Below, piece after piece: positions 1-5,069 of a stretch of 7,226 nt of DNA. The notes under the pieces were generated by a model, which did not search any database, was not told the origin of the DNA, and saw only the letters and a program-made list of their open reading frames with translations. The DNA comes from an uncultured Clostridia bacterium (GTDB taxonomy: Bacteria > Bacillota_A > Clostridia > Oscillospirales > Ruminococcaceae), in the NCBI GenBank assembly GCA_947169455.1, contig CAMVPV010000062.1:1-7226 (forward strand), read 5' to 3'. How positions within the stretch are numbered: the stretch's first letter is position 1; each line of letters begins with the position of its first letter. The position numbers and the translations under genes were made by a program.

Positions 1-34
1 AATCATGCTATTCATTAACGACGCGAGAGCGGCT

Positions 35-49
35 GCGGGGACGCCCCGC
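35..49. other. GC-rich hairpin downstream of the leftward operon
   Basis: A perfect 6-bp inverted repeat (GCGGGG / CCCCGC) surrounds a 3-base loop, 58 bases beyond the last stop codon of the leftward operon. On the leftward strand the hairpin is not followed by a run of T, so it is not a standard intrinsic terminator. It could slow or attenuate transcription, or sit in the leader of whatever gene lies beyond the window edge. The structure is visible in the sequence; any function is inference. Confidence 0.3.
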
Positions 50-81
50 CCGCGCTTGCTCATGAAAGAACAAACGCGGGT

Positions 82-111
82 ATAACAGAACAACTATCTA
101 TAAATTGTCAA
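82..111 (-). promoter_or_regulatory. possible leftward promoter at the end of the sensor gene
   Basis: On the leftward strand a perfect -35 box TTGACA (106-111) overlaps the stop codon of the sensor gene. It is followed after 18 bases by TGTTAT (82-87), a 4-of-6 match to the -10 consensus. It would drive a gene lying mostly left of the window. Bases 1-107 contain no coding region that I can support. The weak -10 box and the lack of a visible downstream gene keep confidence low. Confidence 0.3.
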
Positions 112-1874
112 TTGAGCAGCGCGGAGTGCTCGCCGCCGCAGTCGTTTATGTAAAGCGCCCGGCTGAGCTGCATGGCGATATATTCGCCGCGGTTGTATAT
201 CTCATTCGTCAGCTCACAGACGAACAACCCGTATATCAGATCCTTGAAGAACAGCGCATACACGGTAAATCCGCGGCACTTCGAGATGAGCTCGTCCCGG
301 CGGAATATCTCGCTGATTTTGCAGCGCTGCCGCTCCTCGTGTATGATGTTCAGCTCACCCGAAAGCATGACGCAGTGCAGCTTTATGTATTCCGGAAAGA
401 CCATCCCGGACGGGTCGTAATGCACCGGCTCATCATACAGATACAGCGCGGCGTTCTTCGAGCCCAGCTTGTCGATATTGCCGACTATCCTTCTGAGATT
501 TTCCTTCCGGTCACCGTGATCCGGAACGCTCAGCGTAAGAAAGTGCCGCATTTCCTCGCGTCCCTCGGTGATGCCCCTGTTCCTTTCTATCTGCATATCC
601 GCAAGCTTGCATATCGCATCGTTCCGCATACGCTGGAAAAGCCTGTTGACCCACGTCATCGAGGATGCCGTGCGGACGAGCACGTTCAGATTGCCCTGGA
701 GCTTTTCGATGCACTTGACGAACCTGTCCGCATCGGTGTACTCCATAGCGCCCTTTTCAAAGAAGATATCTATCATGCGGGTGACCTCGCCGAATTCCTC
801 GATGCTCATATACCTGTTCTTCATCGAGCGGAACATACGGCTCAGTATCTCGTAGAAAAGCCTTCGCAGATTGACCGGTTCCCTGTCCCGCTGTTCATTT
901 TTGTAGCGGTAGAAGCAGTCGTCGAACATACGGTAGAAGAATGGCGTATCGGCGCGGACTATCTCCGCCATCGAGTAATCGTACATCTCGTATATGAACG
1001 ATTCCCTTCCGTAGAGCCGCGTCGGCACCTTCGCGGATGTGACCTCATCGCCGTCCGCCATACGGCAGATCAGTTCGAGCGCCTTCTGTCCGAGGGTGAC
1101 GTTATCGCACCCGATAGAGGACAGCGACGGCTTCATCCTGCCCGCAAGATGCATATTGTCGAAGCCGAACACCAGTATATCCCTGCCGGGAACGAGCCCT
1201 CGCTCCTCCATAGCGGCATACAGCCCGACCGCAACTGCGTCGTTCACGCAGAACACCGCCTGTGCGCGCGGGTTCCTGTCGAGCAGTATCCCCGCCTCCC
1301 TGATGCAATCGACTGACATATTCGTGGCGATGCAGCTGTTTTCGTCATACTTCACACCGTTCTCATCGAGCAGGCGGAAGAATATGCTCCGGCGCTCTTC
1401 GGCGTCGATATTTCCCTCGTACCCGCCGAGCATACATATCCGCGTGAGCCCCATGACATTTACAAGGGTATTGACCGCCTCGCATATCCCTGTCTCGTTG
1501 TCATAATTGACCGAAACGCAGTCCTTCATGGCGGTGCAGATATATACCTTCGGTATCTTGTCGTAGCTCTCACCGATCATTCTCGCAAATTCGCGGTCGC
1601 GTTTCTCGTTCATGCCGCCTATCTGCACTATGAACCCGTCGATATCGGATACGCCGCACAGCTTATATACCGAATTGAACACATCCTCGTAAAAAAGGAG
1701 CGTATCGGGCACATCGGCATCGGGACTGCTCCGCCCTCCGAAAACCACAAGGCGGACGTCATTGTTCTCGGGGAGCGCATTGCGTATGCTGCGTATCAGT
1801 TCCCCCGAAAACTCGGTAAAGATATTTTCAAGTATCAGCCCGATGACTTTTTTATGCTTTCTTTTTCCTTTCAT
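108..1874 (-). CDS. LacI-type (periplasmic-binding-protein-like) sensor without HTH, with GAF-like C-terminal region
   Basis: A 588-residue cytoplasmic protein with no signal peptide or membrane segment. Residues about 9-290 match the ligand-binding domain of LacI/GalR regulators: a first strand KKVIGLILE, a DNETG motif near 125-129, FCVNDAVAVGL at 208-218, FGFDN at 236-240, and the PSLSSIGCDNVTLGQKA stretch near 249-265. The N-terminal helix-turn-helix of true repressors is absent; only a short basic leader (KGKRKHKK) precedes the fold. A predominantly helical stretch (about 300-440) is followed by a GAF-like region (about 445-578) containing ALYLYDEP and LIYGLFVCEL. Similar regions in clostridial proteins usually sit before a GGDEF or kinase domain, but here the protein ends at residue 588 with no output domain. 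It is the last gene of the operon, coupled to the FIST-EAL gene. Ligand unknown, possibly a sugar. An in-frame GTG at 1884-1886 would add four residues; ATG at 1872-1874 is preferred because GAGG lies six bases upstream of it. Confidence 0.85.
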   Translation of the reverse strand: MKGKRKHKKVIGLILENIFTEFSGELIRSIRNALPENNDVRLVVFGGRSSPDADVPDTLLFYEDVFNSVYKLCGVSDIDGFIVQIGGMNEKRDREFARMIGESYDKIPKVYICTAMKDCVSVNYDNETGICEAVNTLVNVMGLTRICMLGGYEGNIDAEERRSIFFRLLDENGVKYDENSCIATNMSVDCIREAGILLDRNPRAQAVFCVNDAVAVGLYAAMEERGLVPGRDILVFGFDNMHLAGRMKPSLSSIGCDNVTLGQKALELICRMADGDEVTSAKVPTRLYGRESFIYEMYDYSMAEIVRADTPFFYRMFDDCFYRYKNEQRDREPVNLRRLFYEILSRMFRSMKNRYMSIEEFGEVTRMIDIFFEKGAMEYTDADRFVKCIEKLQGNLNVLVRTASSMTWVNRLFQRMRNDAICKLADMQIERNRGITEGREEMRHFLTLSVPDHGDRKENLRRIVGNIDKLGSKNAALYLYDEPVHYDPSGMVFPEYIKLHCVMLSGELNIIHEERQRCKISEIFRRDELISKCRGFTVYALFFKDLIYGLFVCELTNEIYNRGEYIAMQLSRALYINDCGGEHSALLN

Positions 1875-1880
1875 ATCCGA

Positions 1881-1884
1881 CCTC
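1881..1884 (-). promoter_or_regulatory. ribosome binding site deciding the sensor start
   Basis: GAGG on the leftward strand lies six bases before the ATG at 1872-1874. It overlaps the TGA stop (1883-1885) of the upstream FIST-EAL gene, which implies translational coupling by reinitiation. The competing GTG at 1884-1886 has no purine-rich site before it. Confidence 0.6.
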
Positions 1885-4495
1885 ACACATCTATATCGGG
1901 CGACGGTCTGGAGAATAGATATCCCTGTGAGAAATCCGTCTCAAAATCGAGCAGAAGATCCTGTATGTCCTGGTTTTCAACATACTCTGCAACTATCGAG
2001 ACATTTCCGCTGCTCAGCCTTCTCCAGCCCGAGATCAGCGCGATGAGGTTGGCAGACTGTTCATCCTCGCAGCATTTTCGCACTATCGAGCCGTCTATTT
2101 TGAGATAATCGGTCTGTATGCTCGCTATATGCTGGAGATTTGAGTAGCCGCTGCCGAAATCGTCGATAGATATCTGACCGCCGAGGTCGTGTATCTTATC
2201 GACAAACACAACGAGCTCGTCGTAGTCGCTGATATCCTCGTTCTCAAGTATCTCGAACACGAAGTTCTTCGGGTACTTGGCGGTGGAGAGGAATTCATAT
2301 ATGAAATCGGTGATGCGGCGGTTGGTTATGTCCCTTATGCTGAGATTTATGCTGACGCTGGCGCTTTCGGAATCCTTGAAGCGGTCGAACACCTTCCTCA
2401 TCATCATCTCGGAGAGAGAATCATACAGCAGACCGAACGACCGCGCAACATCGAGGAACTTATCGGGGTAATACACCTTGCCGTTCTCATCCTCAAGGCG
2501 CATGAGTGATTCATAATGGGTTATCCGCTTCTTCTTGTTGTCGTATATCCCCTGATAGTAGGGTATAACTTTATCATGCGAAAGTGCATAGTTGATGACA
2601 TTTATCATGTGATAGCGCTCGCGTATGCTCTCCTCGTCAAGCTGACCGAGCCGCGCATCGCGCACGTAGAACTGCACGTTCTTGCGCATCATCTCTATCC
2701 TTGCGGAGATATATACCGAATTGACGTTCTCGGCGGTGCAGTCGTCTATCACGCAGAAGCCGGGAACTATCGCGATGAATTCCTCAGACGCTTCAAACAG
2801 CTCCTTCTGGAGCTCTTCCATATCACTGACGAAATCCGAGAGCGCGACCATGTACGAGGGCGCTCCCACTGCGATATGCCAGTCATGGAGCAGATACATC
2901 GTGTAATGGTGAGCCTTGGTGAAGCTTTTGCATTTGGACAGATAATTGCCGTAGGTCATGCGGATAAGGTGCTCCGGGAACACCATTTTCATGCTCGATG
3001 TATCATACACATCTATCATGCATATCCGGTCGTAGCCCTTCAGCTTTATATCGACGCTCATAGCGGCGGCGTTGGGTATGTCCTCGTTCTCGGAATAGAA
3101 CAGCTTCATCTCACAGTCATGGACGAATCCGCGCAGGCTTTCAGCGGCGGCGGTATCCTTGTTGTGGACGTACTGGTTCTCGATATCCATGAGATAGCTG
3201 AGCAGCTTCCTGTTGTCGGCTGCAAGCGAGTCGGTATGTGAGAATGCGTATGGATTGTATTCCTGCGTTGCGGGCTCCTCGCCGATGACCGACATTACGA
3301 ACGAGCAGTTCGCAAAGGTGTTGCGCCCGTTCACATGGGCTATCTCGCCCTCGGTGATGCAGCCGCACATATTTGAATTCTCGTAAGCGGATATCTCCCA
3401 CTTCACGCAGTTGGAATATATCATCGAGCGCGCTATGCAGGAGTAGCCGAAGATAGTCTCTGCTTTTTCAAAGTTCTCTATCCTGCGGAAAAGTGCACGG
3501 TTATCGGAGATTATCTTGCGGTCGTAGATGAATGCGCGCTTTATCTTCTTGCCGACGAGAACATTGTGGTTCGCGTTTATCATTTCCCGCTCGCATGAGA
3601 TGTCGAGGTCGGGATGAGCCTCGTAGAAGCGCATATTCACGGGCTCGCGCACGGGGAAAGCCTCAGCGAGGCTGCTGTCCTCGGAGAAGCGCACGAATAT
3701 CGGTATGTCGCTCGCGTCGGAATAGACATACGGGAACAGGTTGGTGAGCTCGGGCTTGTTTTTCAGCTCATCGCCGATGCCCCTTCGGTATTCGGCGGCA
3801 GCGTCCTTTCCATCTACGGAGAGGACACAGGTGCTGAACGTATCGGTTATCTCGGATTCCTCGCCTATGGTCTGGACGCCGGTAGCGTAGGAGGTATAGC
3901 TCTCCACATCGCTGCCGCCTATCGAGGCGGCGATGAGCGCCTTGTCCGACCAGCCCGTTTCATTGAAAACGAAGCCGGAGTCGAGGAACTTCTTGAGATT
4001 TATCTCGGAGGTATTCGCAAGACCGCCTATCATCTGCACGCCCGGGAAATACTCATTGCATTTTTCCACGAACTCATATACATCGAGATATTTTCCGGTG
4101 AGGAAGGTGAGCATCAGCCGCGTGTCCCTCTTTATGACCGCATCGCTCACCCTGTCGCACAGGGTATCCGGCGGGAGCGGCTTTCCGTTATCAGGATCGA
4201 AGGTAGGTATCATCGCGGAATGTATATACCCCCTGGACATCTGCGTGACCGAGATGAGGCACTGGTTCTGCGACAGTTTTCCCCAGCTTATTATAGCGGA
4301 GGTGCTTGTTCCGAAAATGCTGGCGCGCGGGCATATATTCTTTATGAAGCGCGCAAGATCAACGGCTTCTTCCTCGGTATGGATAGCTGTGTGTATCCTT
4401 ATGAGGATATCGCCCTTGTTCAGGTCAAGCGCGAGCTGGCTCATCGTTTCTGCGAGCCTTGCCTTTGATATATACTGAAAGTTCCATGTAAACAT
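1883..4495 (-). CDS. FIST sensor protein with degenerate GGDEF and intact EAL domain (predicted cyclic-di-GMP phosphodiesterase)
   Basis: An 870-residue soluble protein with no membrane segments. FIST_N spans about 25-200, with FGTSTS at 61-66 and IGGLANTS at 156-163. FIST_C spans about 200-408, with VDGKDAAAEY near 227-236, GYSCIAR at 350-356 and GCITEGEI at 378-385. A helical linker leads to a degenerate GGDEF domain (about 470-615) in which the signature reads HDWHI at 537-541 and no RxxD inhibitory site is seen; its closing helix SARIEMMRKN is recognisable. The EAL domain (about 632-866) keeps E662 (ESL in place of EAL), N717, E748, E751, D778-D779, K799, E837 and Q857. Spacing is close to that of known active enzymes, so hydrolysis of cyclic-di-GMP to pGpG is predicted. 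FIST domains are thought to bind small molecules such as amino acids. The gene is the second of the operon and its stop lies in the next gene's ribosome binding site. Domain calls are strong; the ligand is unknown. Confidence 0.93.
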   Translation of the reverse strand: MFTWNFQYISKARLAETMSQLALDLNKGDILIRIHTAIHTEEEAVDLARFIKNICPRASIFGTSTSAIISWGKLSQNQCLISVTQMSRGYIHSAMIPTFDPDNGKPLPPDTLCDRVSDAVIKRDTRLMLTFLTGKYLDVYEFVEKCNEYFPGVQMIGGLANTSEINLKKFLDSGFVFNETGWSDKALIAASIGGSDVESYTSYATGVQTIGEESEITDTFSTCVLSVDGKDAAAEYRRGIGDELKNKPELTNLFPYVYSDASDIPIFVRFSEDSSLAEAFPVREPVNMRFYEAHPDLDISCEREMINANHNVLVGKKIKRAFIYDRKIISDNRALFRRIENFEKAETIFGYSCIARSMIYSNCVKWEISAYENSNMCGCITEGEIAHVNGRNTFANCSFVMSVIGEEPATQEYNPYAFSHTDSLAADNRKLLSYLMDIENQYVHNKDTAAAESLRGFVHDCEMKLFYSENEDIPNAAAMSVDIKLKGYDRICMIDVYDTSSMKMVFPEHLIRMTYGNYLSKCKSFTKAHHYTMYLLHDWHIAVGAPSYMVALSDFVSDMEELQKELFEASEEFIAIVPGFCVIDDCTAENVNSVYISARIEMMRKNVQFYVRDARLGQLDEESIRERYHMINVINYALSHDKVIPYYQGIYDNKKKRITHYESLMRLEDENGKVYYPDKFLDVARSFGLLYDSLSEMMMRKVFDRFKDSESASVSINLSIRDITNRRITDFIYEFLSTAKYPKNFVFEILENEDISDYDELVVFVDKIHDLGGQISIDDFGSGYSNLQHIASIQTDYLKIDGSIVRKCCEDEQSANLIALISGWRRLSSGNVSIVAEYVENQDIQDLLLDFETDFSQGYLFSRPSPDIDV

Positions 4496-4583
4496 CTGAA
4501 AAACCCCTTGGATTACGGAGATCGTTCCGGAGACTTGTCATGCGGGAGCGGATATGTACAGCGCCCCGTGAAAGCCGGCGGTA
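4496..4583 (-). other. short gap between the RHH-like gene and the FIST-EAL gene
   Basis: In these 88 bases I see no hairpin with a T-run and no convincing promoter on the leftward strand, which favours co-transcription of the two flanking genes. AAGGGG (4504-4509), eight bases before the ATG of the FIST-EAL gene, is its probable ribosome binding site and supports that start. Confidence 0.5.
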
Positions 4584-4802
4584 TCATTTCGTCTTCTTTG
4601 TTTTCTTGCCTTTTCCTTGATCCGGCTTTTCTCCTATACACTCAAGCACGATATTCTTGAGGTATCTTCCGGGCGTAGTTTCATTTTCACTGCAGAACTG
4701 CCTGAATTTTTCCGCCTCCTCGGTGCGCAGGCGGCAGGTGAGAGAACGCATATTCTCCCTGTCCCATTTGCGCGAGGCTTTCTTCTGATTTTCCGATACC
4801 AT
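4584..4802 (-). CDS. small ribbon-helix-helix-like DNA-binding protein
   Basis: A 72-residue, strongly charged protein. After a polar N-terminus (residues 1-17) comes a short strand-like segment RSLTCRL (19-25), a helix TEEAEKFRQFCSEN (27-40), a turn containing TTPGR (42-46) and a second helix YLKNIVLECI (47-56). This strand-helix-turn-helix order and size resemble Arc/MetJ-type ribbon-helix-helix proteins, which dimerise through the strand and insert it into the major groove. The last ten residues (GKGKKTKKTK) form a basic tail that could add non-specific DNA contacts. An AGGAG site precedes the ATG. It heads the leftward operon, 88 bases before the FIST-EAL gene, and its own promoter region carries GTTA/TAAC repeats, so autoregulation is plausible. 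The family assignment rests on pattern and length only. No toxin gene lies next to it, so an antitoxin role is not supported. Confidence 0.75.
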   Translation of the reverse strand: MVSENQKKASRKWDRENMRSLTCRLRTEEAEKFRQFCSENETTPGRYLKNIVLECIGEKPDQGKGKKTKKTK

Positions 4803-4812
4803 TGATCATCAG

Positions 4813-4817
4813 CTCCT
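4813..4817 (-). promoter_or_regulatory. ribosome binding site of the RHH-like gene
   Basis: AGGAG on the leftward strand, ten bases before the ATG at 4800-4802. It supports this start. A second ATG at 4807-4809 lies between the site and the start but is out of frame with the gene. Confidence 0.6.
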
Positions 4818-4859
4818 GTCCGATATTATACGGTTCAATAATTGTTGTGACACCTGCCG

Positions 4860-4879
4860 GATAACGTTACTTAACTAAC
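4860..4879. promoter_or_regulatory. candidate operator of GTTA/TAAC repeats at the leftward transcription start
   Basis: Read leftward, this stretch holds GTTA three times and TAAC once in 19 bases, including the perfect 8-base palindrome TAACGTTA (4862-4869) and the pair GTTA-AG-TAAC. It lies immediately downstream of the -10 box, where a bound protein would block initiation. Ribbon-helix-helix proteins commonly bind short tandem or inverted repeats of this size, so the RHH-like protein encoded just downstream is the obvious candidate ligand. The repeats are visible; the binding is inferred. Confidence 0.35.
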
Positions 4880-4909
4880 ATTATACCACATAATGCACAA
4901 AGTTGACAG
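4880..4909 (-). promoter_or_regulatory. promoter of the leftward operon
   Basis: On the leftward strand a perfect -10 box TATAAT (4880-4885) is preceded by the TG dinucleotide of an extended -10 (4887-4888). Eighteen bases further upstream is CTGTCA (4904-4909), a 4-of-6 match to the -35 consensus. Transcription would start near 4873, about 70 bases before the ATG of the RHH-like gene. The -35 area also carries the small inverted repeat TTGA/TCAA (4903-4915). Confidence 0.7.
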
Positions 4910-4992
4910 TATCAAACTGACCAAAATTTTACACAATGTTTTATGCACTTTTATTCCGGACACGATGCACCCACCGTCAGCAGCATATCGCC

Positions 4993-5021
4993 TTGACAAT
5001 TCATAAAAAGTATTGTAAAAT
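4993..5021 (+). promoter_or_regulatory. promoter of the clostripain-family peptidase gene
   Basis: A perfect TTGACA (4993-4998), a 17-base AT-rich spacer and TAAAAT (5016-5021, 5 of 6) form a near-consensus housekeeping promoter. Start of transcription is expected near 5028, giving a leader of about 42 bases. Confidence 0.8.
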
Positions 5022-5057
5022 GTTTTTTGGAAATTATATTTATTATGCTTTTTTTAC

Positions 5058-5062
5058 GGAGG
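5058..5062 (+). promoter_or_regulatory. ribosome binding site of the peptidase gene
   Basis: GGAGG seven bases before the ATG at 5070-5072. It fixes the start and therefore shows that the unusual N-terminal motif region belongs to the protein. Confidence 0.85.
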
Positions 5063-5069
5063 TAATAAT

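Noticed and set aside
35..49. Intrinsic terminator for the leftward operon
   Set aside because: The hairpin is strong but is not followed by a T-run on the leftward strand.
105..1316. 403-codon open frame on the rightward strand opposite the LacI-type sensor gene
   Set aside because: It starts with TTG, has no ribosome binding site or recognisable domain, and lies wholly antisense to a gene with clear family motifs. Long antisense frames are expected in GC-rich genes.
108..1874. LacI-family transcriptional repressor
   Set aside because: The ligand-binding domain begins almost at the N-terminus, leaving no room for the helix-turn-helix and hinge helix.
2516..4468. Several long rightward open frames (241 and 284 codons, among others) opposite the FIST-EAL gene
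   Set aside because: All are antisense to a protein with conserved FIST and EAL motifs; their translations show no recognisable fold or start signals.
4584..4802. RHH-like protein as the antitoxin of a toxin-antitoxin pair
   Set aside because: No small toxin-like gene lies beside it; the next genes are large signalling proteins.
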